From Calditrichia bacterium (GTDB lineage: Bacteria; Calditrichota; Calditrichia; RBG-13-44-9; J075): DNA of 64,000 nt. The stretch is taken from NCBI GenBank assembly GCA_028284905.1, contig JANQQU010000043.1:124001-188000 (forward strand). The letters are read 5' to 3'. Shown here one piece after another: positions 37,416-48,100 of the stretch. The position numbers and the translations under genes are program-made. Within the stretch, counting starts at the first letter, position 1, and every line of letters starts with the position of its first letter. The notes beneath the pieces were generated by a model, which saw only the letters and a list, made by a program, of their open reading frames with translations, did not search any database and was not told where the DNA came from.

Positions 37416-38378
37416 TTATGCAATTGAGCGGAAACGGCCGATTCTTTTTAAATCATCAGCTGAGGATTCATTCTTGTTGTTAGTGGTGATCAGCATACCA
37501 CCGGTTTCCGGATGAATCTCGCAAAAAATGGCCACTTCTTCCGGGGACATGATCATGAAGGCGGTCGAGAGCGCATCAGATAGCGCTGCAGTTGGCGCCA
37601 GTGACCAGGAGGCTGTGATCATACCCTCGACCGGATAGCCGTTGCGAGGATCGATAATGTGCTGTCCTTTCACCAGGCCGGAGCCACTAATGGAAATATT
37701 GGACAGGCGGGTTTCGAATAGGATATCATCGGGACGATGGGGATGACTGAGGGAAATCGGCCAGCCTTCTTTCCCATCCGGTAGACTGCCATGGGCAAGC
37801 ACCGTGCTGCTGCCGCCATGAATAAGATAGTTCTCTATTTCCCATTCGGCAAAAAGGTCCACAATGCAATCAAGTGCATATCCTTTCCCATAGCCGCCGA
37901 GATCGATAGTTAAGGGGGCACTTTTTAAAATGACCGTAAAGGAATCTTCGGCGAGAATTAGATGTTGCAAACCAGTGTGAGAAAGTGCGGTTTCTATTTC
38001 CGTTTCGTTCGGTTGACGCGGAGATTTGTCCGGGTTCCTCCAGCAATTGAGTAATGTGCCGGCAGTAATGTCAAAAACCCCGGCAGTGGCCGCATAAATT
38101 TCCGCACAATGCTTTAGGCAGGCGAAGGCTTCCGGCCCGATCGAAATGACATCCCCGGCAGCTGCATTGTTGATCCGGGCTATATCGCTATTTTCGATAT
38201 AGCGACTGAGCAATAGCTCCAGGCGATCCAGCTCGTCAAAAGCTGCTTGCGCCGCCTGATGGGCATAGAGCTGGTCTGCTTCCGCGATGACCACTTCAAA
38301 GACGGTAGCCATTGCCTTGTGGAGGAATCGATGACAATCTTGCGGCAGGGGATAGCTATGGGGGGATCGGGTATCCAT
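37416..38378 (-). CDS. apbE: FAD:protein FMN transferase
   Basis: A 320-residue ApbE-family flavin transferase, which attaches FMN to Thr/Ser of target proteins such as RNF/NQR subunits and other flavoproteins. Typical patterns: MATVFEVVI near the start, LLSRYIENSDIARINNAAAGD, AGVFDITAGTLLNCW, LGGYGKGYALD (Mg/FAD-binding loop) and HIIDPRNGYPVEG. There is no lipobox or signal peptide, unlike many ApbE proteins, so it may be cytoplasmic. No flavinylation target is evident nearby. Confidence 0.92.
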   Translation of the reverse strand: MDTRSPHSYPLPQDCHRFLHKAMATVFEVVIAEADQLYAHQAAQAAFDELDRLELLLSRYIENSDIARINNAAAGDVISIGPEAFACLKHCAEIYAATAGVFDITAGTLLNCWRNPDKSPRQPNETEIETALSHTGLQHLILAEDSFTVILKSAPLTIDLGGYGKGYALDCIVDLFAEWEIENYLIHGGSSTVLAHGSLPDGKEGWPISLSHPHRPDDILFETRLSNISISGSGLVKGQHIIDPRNGYPVEGMITASWSLAPTAALSDALSTAFMIMSPEEVAIFCEIHPETGGMLITTNNKNESSADDLKRIGRFRSIA

Positions 38379-38435
38379 ATGTTCGCAAATTCCGGGTGTT
38401 AGCAGGGAAATCCTAGTGATAATTAATTTTGCTTT

Positions 38436-38470
38436 GTCAGTTATCAGTGAACAGTGAACAGTTATCAGCC
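38436..38470. repeat. CAGTNNN heptamer array
   Basis: Direct heptamers CAGTTAT-CAGTGAA-CAGTGAA-CAGTTAT-CAG upstream of apbE. Same 7-base period and CAGT start as the arrays at 49922-49992 and 51309-51425. Confidence 0.8.
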
Positions 38471-38490
38471 TAAAGCCTTTGGCCTAAGGT

Positions 38491-40140
38491 CTACTCGCCT
38501 TTGTTTCGATATTTCTCCCAGAGGTCCTGGCGAATGTAGCCGCGCATTTCTACTCCGGGACGTAGATACATCGCTTCATCAAAAAGTGGTAGATAAAGAT
38601 GGCGCTGTCCCGGTGGCGGTTTGAAGTAAAGCAAATTCAGTAATTCTTTTTCCATTTCAGGGGCGGCTAAAATTAACGGCGCAGTTGGGGCATTTTCCGG
38701 AATTGTCGACCACCAGCCGATGTTTGGGAGCAGTCGGAAATACCAGGGAAAGGGCCAGTAATCATTCCCGGGAAAAATAAATTGAATATGAGTTGCTCCT
38801 GCAGAAGTATCTGTTTGGGCAATGTTATTAATTAATGCAGCGGCTTTCGGCACATCGCTGGTAGGATGGCCATAAACATGGGGATTGGTATTCGTTGCAT
38901 AATCCTGAAAATTTGCCCGGTATGATTGATAACCGAGATGGGTAAATCCAAGTGCGAAAGCGCCCATCAACAGTATCCGTAACCATTGTGGCTGGCAATG
39001 GTGGTAAATCGCCGTTGCACCGATACCGGCAACAATAATTATTGCATGAAAAAAGCAGAGCATGTTCCAGGGCGTTTTGTAGGGTATGAAAGAATAGAAA
39101 AGTGTTAAGAGCAAGGCATACAAAGTGAGAAAACGGGCAATTGTTTGAATACGTTTCGGTAAGCCGTTTTTACGAAAAGCGGCTATTGTGCCAGCTGCTG
39201 CAAGTAGTAGAATTAATGCCTCGCTCCAGATAAACCCATCACCTTTCTGAAAGAAGAAGAGCATGCCGAGGTAATAATACCAGGGATGCACATGCCACTG
39301 ATGTTCAATTCCTTTTTCCAGGTAGGTGCTGAAATAGGTGGTGATCGCATCGGAAATCCCTTGCGGGTTATCCCCAAAGCTGCTGAAGAAAATCCCACTT
39401 ATAAAAAAGAATACTGCAAGAAATGTAACGGAAAATTTAAAAGATAAAGCCGGTTTAACAGAATAGTTGTTTCGTTCCTCTGGAGGAAGTTGCCACCAGA
39501 GCAATCCCCCAGCGGTGATGATGGCAGATAAGGGTAAAACAAAGGTTTCTTTGCTGGTATACATCAAGGCCAGGGCACAGGCAGCAAGGACAGCACTTTG
39601 TAAGCGCGGGCGGGAAAAGTGCGCGATGATTATCAATAAAAATGCACCGCTGAAACAGGCAAAGAGCATCTCCTGAATGTAGTAACGGCTGTAAAAAGTC
39701 ATCGCCGGAGAAAGGGCAATAAGCAAAAGGATTGTTAGCACCGCAAAATTGCCCAGGCGTTTCCGGAGATAAAATGCTTGCAATAATAATAACAAGCCAA
39801 ACAGTGCCGGAATAAATCGCAGAAAACTTTCCGTTACCGCCGATGATTGGGGAATTCCCAACAGTTTTGCAGCGACTAATGTGGCATAGACAAGTGTTGG
39901 TCCATGATATTCATGGGGATCATACCGATATTCTCCGTTCTCCAGCAGATCGACAAATTTAATACCCTGCACGGCTTCGTCTCCGTGGAAGGGACGAATG
40001 TCGTTGGCAGTAAAACGAAAAAGTGCTGCAATGATTAGAATGAAGAGTGAAATGAGAAAAAAGGTGCGGGAGGAAGGATCGGAAAACCGCCCGAAAAGTG
40101 TTCTGTCTCCACGAATATCCGGGCGATTCTCCAAATTCAT
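38491..40140 (-). CDS. Agl23-like / GT39-type membrane glycosyltransferase
   Basis: A 549-residue polytopic membrane protein with about ten hydrophobic segments. After the first helix it has DIRPFHGDEAVQGIKFVDLLENG and EYHGPTLVYATL, the signature I associate with the TIGR03663 family (flippase activity-associated Agl23 proteins, GT39/PMT-like). The acidic HGDEA loop corresponds to the catalytic DE-type region of GT39/GT-C enzymes. It probably transfers a sugar from a lipid-linked donor at the outer face of the inner membrane. Same strand as, but 25 bases after, the discoidin-like gene. Confidence 0.82.
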   Translation of the reverse strand: MNLENRPDIRGDRTLFGRFSDPSSRTFFLISLFILIIAALFRFTANDIRPFHGDEAVQGIKFVDLLENGEYRYDPHEYHGPTLVYATLVAAKLLGIPQSSAVTESFLRFIPALFGLLLLLQAFYLRKRLGNFAVLTILLLIALSPAMTFYSRYYIQEMLFACFSGAFLLIIIAHFSRPRLQSAVLAACALALMYTSKETFVLPLSAIITAGGLLWWQLPPEERNNYSVKPALSFKFSVTFLAVFFFISGIFFSSFGDNPQGISDAITTYFSTYLEKGIEHQWHVHPWYYYLGMLFFFQKGDGFIWSEALILLLAAAGTIAAFRKNGLPKRIQTIARFLTLYALLLTLFYSFIPYKTPWNMLCFFHAIIIVAGIGATAIYHHCQPQWLRILLMGAFALGFTHLGYQSYRANFQDYATNTNPHVYGHPTSDVPKAAALINNIAQTDTSAGATHIQFIFPGNDYWPFPWYFRLLPNIGWWSTIPENAPTAPLILAAPEMEKELLNLLYFKPPPGQRHLYLPLFDEAMYLRPGVEMRGYIRQDLWEKYRNKGE

Positions 40141-40165
40141 AATATCAAAAGGGGCTCAAATTTCT

Positions 40166-40843
40166 TTACTTAACCGGCTTGCCATAAACAGCAGCTTCGA
40201 TGTAGTGATTAAGATCGTCACTGGTATTGCCAGCACTGTAGAAACGCACATAACGACCCTGAACACCTTTTGCATCGATAAGCTTGCCTTCGGAGGTCTC
40301 GACATAATGTTTATCTACACCAACACCAAAACCAGCAGAATTATCGATGTCATTGTTGAAAATGGTGGTGACGTTTTTAACAAAATCCGGATCGTCTGCA
40401 ACTTGCACTACAACGTCAAAATAAACCCGGGCCTGCTTGTGATAATGCCAAACGACGACGGCATAAATGTTTGCCTGTGTCTCCAAATCAATGGTCACAT
40501 GCTGCAGAAAGGGGCCAAGTTCTACATAACTGCCGTCGGAAGCTTCCTTGTCATCGTCATTGATGAGGTCAATTTCCCCAATAACCGGTTCTTCATCGGA
40601 ACTGGAGATGGATTTGCCAAGGGCAAGATTCACTGTGCCGGCCGGCGCCAGAAAGGGAGGACGGGGTTTACCTAAAGGTTTTTCCAGATTTTTTACGTCC
40701 ATGTTACCCGGAGTACCGATAAATAATGCTTCCGGCAGTTCCAGGGGAATTGGTGCTAGCTCGTCCTGGGCCATCATGGTTGTGCTTAACAGGGCAATCA
40801 AGAGTCCGGTAAGTAATAAACGGACAGGGCGAATATGGGTCAT
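40166..40843 (-). CDS. Secreted discoidin (F5/8 type C)-like protein
   Basis: A 225-residue exported protein: signal peptide ~8-26 (LLLTGLLIALLSTTMMA). The C-terminal ~150 residues look like a discoidin/galactose-binding fold: NLALGKSISSSD, VTIDLETQANIYAVVVWH, VQVADDPDFVKNVTTIFNND and QGRYVRFYSAG. It is immediately followed upstream (minus-strand order) by a b-type membrane protein and a heptahaem cytochrome, suggesting an accessory, perhaps substrate-binding, partner. Function is inferred from fold only. Confidence 0.7.
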   Translation of the reverse strand: MTHIRPVRLLLTGLLIALLSTTMMAQDELAPIPLELPEALFIGTPGNMDVKNLEKPLGKPRPPFLAPAGTVNLALGKSISSSDEEPVIGEIDLINDDDKEASDGSYVELGPFLQHVTIDLETQANIYAVVVWHYHKQARVYFDVVVQVADDPDFVKNVTTIFNNDIDNSAGFGVGVDKHYVETSEGKLIDAKGVQGRYVRFYSAGNTSDDLNHYIEAAVYGKPVK

Positions 40844-41015
40844 TGGTAACCTCTCACTTCGTTGATGTATATGTGTTATTTGTATTTATTCAGACCGTTA
40901 CTTAAAGCAATCGTCACAGCTTATTTCAGATTCCCGAAATTCGCATCAATAATAAAGGATTCTTCGGGAAATGCCAACGTAAAATTTGCAAAGTTCGTAC
41001 AGTCAGATGCCCGCT

Positions 41016-41636
41016 TTATTTGGCTTTACGCAATAAAGAAACCACCAACAGATGCCCGAAGGCCAGCAAAGTGATAATTAGTGAGCTATATCGATGCACA
41101 TCAAGCATTGCCGCCTGTCCATTTGTGCCCAACAAAGGATACATACTGATCAGAATAGAAAAGATCAGGGGAATACTGCAAAGCAACATGGCCCAGAAAT
41201 ACAGGCGTTGCCAAAATTGCAGGCGCGTATTCTCACTGCGCTGCTTCTTTCCTTTGGGAAACAGTTCATCCGCAGATAGTTGCTGGCGCTGGGCCCATAG
41301 TAACGCGAGAAATGCCGCAGATAATCCGAATATCGGAGCGGCAACAAGATGTACTAACAGCAAAAAGCCGGAAAGATGATGACCGAGAAAAACCACCGGG
41401 GCAAAGCCGCTGATAATCAATAACAGCATGGAGAAAAATCCAAGACGGTAAAGCCAGAGACGCATCAATGAACGATCACTAAAACTGCGTTGGGAAAATA
41501 CCGCGCGGGTTTGCCCGAGAAAGAGGCGCCACTGCTCAACTAACCAACTGCCAAAGTTGTCATAACGGGGATCCCTGCTAAAAAATACCCAGAGGAGAAT
41601 TCCCAGAAAAACGATAATGGATAAAAATCTGAACAT
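41016..41636 (-). CDS. Membrane b-type cytochrome-like protein
   Basis: A 206-residue protein with an N-terminal helix (4-20) and four more membrane segments (~62-82, 90-113, 145-165, 183-201). Histidines sit inside helices in a haem-b-like arrangement: H86/H87 and H96 near one helix pair, H181 and H195 (14 apart) in the last helix. I do not recognise an exact family; it recalls small quinol-interacting b subunits such as those of formate dehydrogenase or thiosulfate reductase. The neighbour immediately upstream encodes a heptahaem cytochrome c, so a quinone-linked electron transfer pair is a reasonable inference. Confidence 0.65.
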   Translation of the reverse strand: MFRFLSIIVFLGILLWVFFSRDPRYDNFGSWLVEQWRLFLGQTRAVFSQRSFSDRSLMRLWLYRLGFFSMLLLIISGFAPVVFLGHHLSGFLLLVHLVAAPIFGLSAAFLALLWAQRQQLSADELFPKGKKQRSENTRLQFWQRLYFWAMLLCSIPLIFSILISMYPLLGTNGQAAMLDVHRYSSLIITLLAFGHLLVVSLLRKAK

Positions 41637-41684
41637 GATTTCTCAATTTGTTTTTAATCTAAAATTTCACTTTGTCGCCGCTGC

Positions 41685-43718
41685 TTAATCCTTCTCCATA
41701 CGATCTATTAATTGGGAGAGCATTCGTCCAACGAATATTAGAATCACCCCGGAAAGGATAATGGTAATTGCAATCATCAGCCACTTGAAGATCGGACGAA
41801 CATAGAAGGACATCGCAAAAATCCGGGAATATAAAGCGCCGGTATCATTGAATGCAGTCATGGATTTATTCGTAGCGTTGTTGGCAAATGTCGGGCTGAC
41901 CGGCACATCGCCAAAATAGATCGGTGCATCCGGTGAGTGGCAGTCGTTGCAACCCCGCACGCCTAAAGATTGCGCAGCCGGGCGCACATCATGGCCAATT
42001 GCCCAGGAATATGCTTTTGCTGCCGGATGAGCATCGGTGAGAAGCTGATTCCGCAGGCTGACCCGGTAAAGCTTGCCGGCGTTAATGAAAACCGGAATTG
42101 TAGTGCTGTCCAGTTTGGTCAACTCGCCGAGGACTTCCTGGATCATCGCTTCATCCAGCTGCGACCAAACCGGTTTGTTGATCGGCACTGTTTCCGATTC
42201 ATCAGGCGTGACTGCTAATTCTTCTACTTCGGTAGTATCAATTGCAGTTGCCAGTGAATCGAGCGCTGCCAGGCTATCTGCAATGGCAGTGGCGATCGAA
42301 TCTGCCCGGGCGATTGAATCTGCCAGCGCTGTTGCTACGGCCGCACGATCGGCGAGAATACGATCGATAACCGGACGAACTGTTTCAGTAGGCATTGGGC
42401 TCACTTTACCATCGCCCCCGAGAACGACGGTGCCCCAAAAGGAAGGCCAAAAAAGTTTGTGAGGGGCGATTTTACCATCGCTGCCTCGGACGAAAACCGG
42501 GGCGTAAATATCCGGCATAGCTTCATCGGATTTGTCGACACCATGAGTGCCAAGGGCATGCGCACGGGATGTTTTCACCCGTGGGGCATTATCCTCCGGC
42601 CAGGACCCGGTATGGCAGGAGGTGCAGCTCATTTTCTCAAAGTGGATGGTGGGAATACCGTCATGCGCCGGAATCGGCGCTCCCAAGCGACCGACAAGCG
42701 GGGCCGAGCCATCTTCGTTGGGAATATGACATCCCTCGCAGGTAAAAGCAGCCCGGGCCGGTTCGTTGGTTAATTCTGCTTCTCCTTCAAAACCGCGAAT
42801 CATTTGATGATCCAGGCCATTGCGATGGCAATCCACGCACATCATGCCGGCGGCAAGGTGGACATCATCTTCGGCTTCCCAGCGTTCTTGTTCTGGCTGA
42901 ACGGTTTTAGTGGAGTGGCAATAATAACAGCGTTCGTTGGATACTTTCCGAACGACATCAAAAAACACTTCATTCTTCTCGTTAAAACGGGTTTCGTCGT
43001 AGGTGACGGATGGTGGGATTGCTTTAGCATTATCCGGGTCAGTGCCGTAATAGATGTCGTAATTGTCAGGCATGGATCTCGCGGAACCTTCCACTTTTGC
43101 AAAACCACTGGTTGCCGCAACGGCCCAACGGAAATTTTGCTTCACGGTTTGTTTGGCATATTCTGCCTGGTCGTGCGCGGCTTCTGCATCGTGGCAACTC
43201 ATGCAATTCGCTTCCAGCGCTCCGGAAACCATCCAGCGCATCGCATTTTCTACATCATGATGCGTTTCGTTCTCCCCAACACTGCCACCGGGCATATGCC
43301 GCCCGAAATGGCTAACAAAATCCAGAGCGCTCATGCCAACATCAGCGGGCTTAAAAGTGCCCGGCCAGTCGCGCATGGTGAGCGGGATTTGAGTGGCTGT
43401 TGTCCAATCCACGTAAATCCAGGGTTGTCCGCGCCGGCCTTCTGCAATGCTGTCCAGTCCGGCATTAAAATGCCAGCCCTCGGTTATCTTGTCATAATTA
43501 TGACATTCCCCGCAGGTATAACGGGTAGAGTAGGGGAGCAGCGGTTGATCGTCGGGGCGAATGACGCCTTCATGCTCATCATACAGCTTGAGCACATGGA
43601 CCGGAATCGCCCGGCTACCATCACTCTCATCACCCAGCATTGGTTCCTCCTGAGCGAATATTGACAGCGCGAGAAACAGGCTCAGTAAAAGTATTTTAAA
43701 GATCTGAAAAACATTCAT
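41685..43718 (-). CDS. Heptahaem cytochrome c with C-terminal membrane anchor
   Basis: A 677-residue exported cytochrome with signal peptide ~4-22. Seven CXXCH haem c sites are visible in order: CGECH (69-73), CMSCH, CYYCH, CVDCH, CEGCH, CTSCH and, after a long gap, CNDCH. A single helix near the C-terminus (FKWLMIAITIILSGVILIFV) anchors it. Between sites 6 and 7 is an Ala/Asp/Ser-rich helical stretch (~450-500) with repeats such as ADSIARADSIATAIADSLAALDS. GAGGAAAC before the ATG. Part of a predicted respiratory unit with the b-type protein; the substrate is unknown. Confidence 0.88.
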   Translation of the reverse strand: MNVFQIFKILLLSLFLALSIFAQEEPMLGDESDGSRAIPVHVLKLYDEHEGVIRPDDQPLLPYSTRYTCGECHNYDKITEGWHFNAGLDSIAEGRRGQPWIYVDWTTATQIPLTMRDWPGTFKPADVGMSALDFVSHFGRHMPGGSVGENETHHDVENAMRWMVSGALEANCMSCHDAEAAHDQAEYAKQTVKQNFRWAVAATSGFAKVEGSARSMPDNYDIYYGTDPDNAKAIPPSVTYDETRFNEKNEVFFDVVRKVSNERCYYCHSTKTVQPEQERWEAEDDVHLAAGMMCVDCHRNGLDHQMIRGFEGEAELTNEPARAAFTCEGCHIPNEDGSAPLVGRLGAPIPAHDGIPTIHFEKMSCTSCHTGSWPEDNAPRVKTSRAHALGTHGVDKSDEAMPDIYAPVFVRGSDGKIAPHKLFWPSFWGTVVLGGDGKVSPMPTETVRPVIDRILADRAAVATALADSIARADSIATAIADSLAALDSLATAIDTTEVEELAVTPDESETVPINKPVWSQLDEAMIQEVLGELTKLDSTTIPVFINAGKLYRVSLRNQLLTDAHPAAKAYSWAIGHDVRPAAQSLGVRGCNDCHSPDAPIYFGDVPVSPTFANNATNKSMTAFNDTGALYSRIFAMSFYVRPIFKWLMIAITIILSGVILIFVGRMLSQLIDRMEKD

Positions 43719-43752
43719 TTCCGTTTCCTCATTTCACAGCAATTCGAGCCCG

Positions 43753-45108
43753 TTAGGCATGAAACTCATCCGGGTCGTAGGTCAGTTTCCGGCCAGCAGC
43801 AACCGCTTCATTCACTTTCAATACCGTAACAGCTGTTTCGTAGCCATCTTCTACCGGGCAGTTCAGGGTCGCTTTGCCACGGATCGAATCGAAGAAATTT
43901 TCGAGGTGCGGTTTATGATACGGATCGTTGAAATTGATGGGGAAAGCGTACTTTGGTGGCGGAACGGTTTCCCGGACATCTAATACTGCGGTGGTGTTCT
44001 GTTGTGCCGGTGCAACTGGGGCAGTAAGAATGCCTTTTTCGACGTATTCATCCCACAGCGGCGCCTTCTGTTCGCGATAGATTCCCGCTTTACCAGCAGA
44101 TTCAGAGATTACCAGGGCGCCCTGATCTCCCATAAATGTCTCATAATATCCCTGATTGCTGTTGGTCGTAATCGTTTGATAGAACGCGCGCACGGTGCCC
44201 TGTTCGGTTTCATACTCGAAAGTGGCAAGAACGCCATCAAACCATTCATGAGTCGCCGGATCGTAATAGTCATTGCCGCCACTGGCCATCACTGCACTGG
44301 GCTTGGTGTTCAGAAACCAGTTGTAAATATCGATCTGATGGGAGCCGAGATCGACGACCGGTCCGCCACCGAGGCCCTTATACCAGCGCCAGTTGCGGTG
44401 CTGCTGCATTGAATTAAAACCATATTTGCGCAGGCGTGCGGCAGGTATCGCATATTTTTTCGGCCAGCCGAGATCCGGCTGCACGGCGCGGTTCCACTGC
44501 CCGTTGATCGTGGTGATGCGACCGAGCATTTTGTGTTCCATAATCACATTTTGATAACTGTGTTTGTAGTAGGGATTACTCCGGCGCTGATGCCCGATTT
44601 GCACAAGCTTACCGCTGCGTTTTGCGGCCCGCATTATGCGCTTGGCACCTTCGATGGTATTGGACATCTCTTTTTCCAGATAAACATTCAGGCCGGCCTC
44701 CAGCGCACCTTCGGCATGTTCGGCATGCCAGAAGTCTGGCGTGGCAATAATCACCGCATCCAGCTCATCTTTTTCCTGGGCGATCATATCCCGGTAATCA
44801 ACATAATCGGTAGGATTATGCTTGTATTTTTTCAAGAGGCGATATACTCTCTTCAGATTGTATTCTTTCCAGATATCGCAAACGGCCCGAAAGCGAATAT
44901 TCGGGATTTTCAAACTTGCATTCAGTAACACCTGTCCCTGTGCGCCACAACCGAGTAAGCCGATTTGAAGCACGTCACTGGGAGGCGTATTGCCTGGGCC
45001 GCCAAGCACATGACGGGGAACAATCGTAATGGCTGCTGCGGCTGCAGCGCTGCGAGCGATAAATTCCCGGCGGGAAATAGGTTTGTCGGCAGATTTTTTT
45101 TCAGACAT
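43753..45108 (-). CDS. Tat-exported Gfo/Idh/MocA oxidoreductase 1
   Basis: A 451-residue NAD(P)-dependent oxidoreductase. Leader: ISRREFIARSAAAAAAITIVP, a Tat signal. The nucleotide-binding loop is LGCGAQG, and the usual EKP reads E-K-E here (YLEKEMSNT). Conserved DLGSHQIDI and GGGPVVDLG indicate the active-site region with its His. Family members oxidise or rearrange sugar hydroxyls, often to 3-keto sugars, with tightly bound cofactor when exported. AGGAGA before the ATG. First of six paralogues in this cluster. Confidence 0.9.
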   Translation of the reverse strand: MSEKKSADKPISRREFIARSAAAAAAITIVPRHVLGGPGNTPPSDVLQIGLLGCGAQGQVLLNASLKIPNIRFRAVCDIWKEYNLKRVYRLLKKYKHNPTDYVDYRDMIAQEKDELDAVIIATPDFWHAEHAEGALEAGLNVYLEKEMSNTIEGAKRIMRAAKRSGKLVQIGHQRRSNPYYKHSYQNVIMEHKMLGRITTINGQWNRAVQPDLGWPKKYAIPAARLRKYGFNSMQQHRNWRWYKGLGGGPVVDLGSHQIDIYNWFLNTKPSAVMASGGNDYYDPATHEWFDGVLATFEYETEQGTVRAFYQTITTNSNQGYYETFMGDQGALVISESAGKAGIYREQKAPLWDEYVEKGILTAPVAPAQQNTTAVLDVRETVPPPKYAFPINFNDPYHKPHLENFFDSIRGKATLNCPVEDGYETAVTVLKVNEAVAAGRKLTYDPDEFHA

Positions 45109-45172
45109 CTATCTTCTCCTGTAAATGATTAATTTCCAAGTGCTCCGGGAATTTACACATCCGCTAATTAAT

Positions 45173-48100
45173 TTACAATTTTATGATCGTCAGATTTCTG
45201 TAAGACACTTTTGAGCCATGGTTTTGCAACCCGATAAATCCACTCCGTCGTAGCATGCCGGGGCTTTTGCGCACTTTATGTTGATGTTTTGTTAAGTCGG
45301 TATCAACAATCTTTTCGCCGTTCAGGATTACCCGAATTTGGCTCTCCAGTGCAATAATTTCCATTTTTTGCCATTGTCCGGCGGGTTTACTGACCCGCTT
45401 TGCCGGCGCCTGAATGGCATAGATGCTCCCGGTGTATTGCCAGTTATAAAGTGCTGCATATTTTGCAGCATAATCGTCCAATACCTGAATTTCCATACCG
45501 GTATATGCGGGATCTCCCTGGTGCGGTGCGCGAATAAAAACGCCACTGTTACCTCCGGGAGGTAGTTTGAATTCCAGCTTAAGATGAAAATTGTCGTACA
45601 TTTCAGTTGTGGAAATCCAGCCAGCCCCTTCACCGCTGGTAATCAAGTGACCATCTTCAACGCCCCAACTGCCCTCTGCTGCGTTGATTATTTGCCAGCC
45701 GTTAAGATCTGCGCCATTAAACAACTTTTGCGGAATCGCATCCTGATCGGAGCGCGGTTTGTTGCCGGCATCATCATTTGGAGGTGAATTATCCGAAGTC
45801 GCGATTATTTCATCGCTTTCGGGCTGCAGGGTTATGTCACCACCGGCGATTCCGTAAAGACCGGGAATCTTTTTCCCATTCGGCGTGCGGATCCGGGCGC
45901 AGGCACCCCAATTGCCTCCAATATTTACTACTTTCAAGGTGAGATAGTTGATCCCTTGCCGTAATACAATCGGCACCAGATCGTCACCGGGCGTTACTCC
46001 TCTGCTGACGTTGTTGGCCAGAACAATCTTGCCATTAAACCAGGCTTTTAAGCCATCATCGCTGCCCATTTCCAGGCGTGCGGGCATGGCTAATGGTGAA
46101 TAAACTTTGCAGCGGAGGTAGGCCACCCGGGTGTCTCCGCCGATGGCATCATCCAGATCCATCCTCCAGGCATAGCGTGGATTTGAATGAACCGGCATCT
46201 CCTGCCATTTTGCATTTTTCCCATCGGAGATTTCCGGGGCGAATTGATGGTTGAAAAGTGAGCCATCCTCCAGTGTGTAAGGACCGGAAAGCTCCCAGGC
46301 CATCAAGAAATTATCATAACGTTCGAACTCTTCGAGAAGCGCTTCACCTTCCGCTTTCAAAACCGGAGCGATATTGTCACTTGTAGAAACGAGATAAGCA
46401 GCGGAAATAGCAGCACCTTTGTCAATGTCAATCATAGCATTGGCAAGTTTTAACAGAGCGCTGGCAGCTTCATCCGGTAAGGGGGAGTCCGGGGTAAGAA
46501 AGGTGCGTGCTATCATCGCAGATTTTATCATGGGCAGGGTGGATAGTCCGGAGAGCAACTGGCGTTTTTCCTGGTTGCCAATACATAGGGGTAATGCCTG
46601 CTGATAAATTGCCAGCCGGCTTTCATTGGAAAGGTTGAATTCCGGGTTTGCGAGGCGAATAAAACCGCGTAATGCCAGTATGCGATGAATTTCAGATGAT
46701 GCGTTTTGCGCGATGTCTCGTAAGGCTGGTATCGCAAGCGTATCCGGCCAGGCCGCTAATGCACGAACAGCTGCATCCTGCAATGGCGCGCTGCCATTTT
46801 TTTGAGACTGAATAATCAAACCAAGTGATTGGCCGCCGCCGATTCTGCCCAATGCTTGCAGCAATACTACTTGTTCTGCTTCCGAGCTTTGAGAAAAGCG
46901 GTCGAGGAGGATTGCGTCTGCTGCCATATCCCCCTGAAATTTTTGAGAGACAACCACCAGGGTTTTTTGAGCAGCATTACGAATACTATTATTCTCTGCG
47001 GTAAGCATCAGGTCCAGCAAGCGAGGTTGATCGGCAGGTGTTGCCAATGTTTCCAGGGCTCTGAGTGCAGCCACTCGTGCCGGCCGTTCCCCTGCAGCAG
47101 CAAATTCAAATACTTTTTCCCGATGCTGAACAGCGTTGCGATCCGCCAAAATAGCCAGGAGCATTGCTTGTGCACCGGCCGGCGCTGCCGATAGATTTTC
47201 CACAACTGTTGGCAGGAGGGATTCGCTGGAAACTGTCGAAAGCAATTCCTGTAATATGCGAATGTCTTCGGTGTTCTTCCGTTCAGGGATTGCCCGTAAC
47301 ATCGCCGGAAATTGATCCATCCCAGCCAATTGAAAAACACTGAGCATGGCACTTTGGCGGACTTTCGATTCCTCATCCTCCAACGCCTCCAGCAAGGAGG
47401 GTAAAGCGCGTTGATCGCCACGGTCGGCAAGCATTTGTAAAACTGCCGCTTTTCCATCCGCTGAAAACGTTTCTAATTCTGAAATCCAGGAGTCGATGCT
47501 TTCCTGCGCTGGCAATGTTTCCGACAAAGTTAACGCCCGGGTGCGTAGGGCGGGTATATCACTTCGTACAGCATCAAGAAGATGTGGAAAAGCATTCATT
47601 TCTTCAATCGGAACCAGTTGACTCAATGCTGCAGATTGTAAGTGTGCCTGTGCGGGCAAAGTTGTCGCAGTGAGGATTTCTCTACAAATATCCGCGGCGG
47701 TTGTATGATCATCGGCAGCCGAACGTTTTGCGGCGAAACGGAGATACAATTGCGCGGCATTATCAGATTTCTCGTTCTGAAAATGCGATTGGAGCAATGG
47801 ATATGATCTCGGATCACCGATTTCGGCCAATGCAAGGATTGCAGCCTGGCGGATGCTGCTCCGCTGTTTCTTATCAGTGCGTTCGAGAAGTAATGGCACA
47901 GATTTTTTGCTTTCTATTTCTCCCAGAGCCTGGATCAGGCTCAAACTGGCCGGCCATAAAGTGTTCGGTAAAGCAGAAACAAAAGCAAGCTCTGCCGCGG
48001 CGGGATCTATGCTAATCATTGCCCGGGCAGCGGGATCCACCAGTGCCGGATTGTCCAATTGTTCGGCCAATTCCTGCATTGCTGCTGCATCTCCTACCCA

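Noticed and set aside
40862-41074. 70-codon plus-strand frame upstream of the discoidin gene
   Set aside because: No ribosome site or known domain; it overlaps the end of the b-type protein gene on the other strand.
42804-43664. 286-codon plus-strand frame inside the heptahaem cytochrome gene
   Set aside because: It is antisense to an unambiguous cytochrome with seven CXXCH sites.
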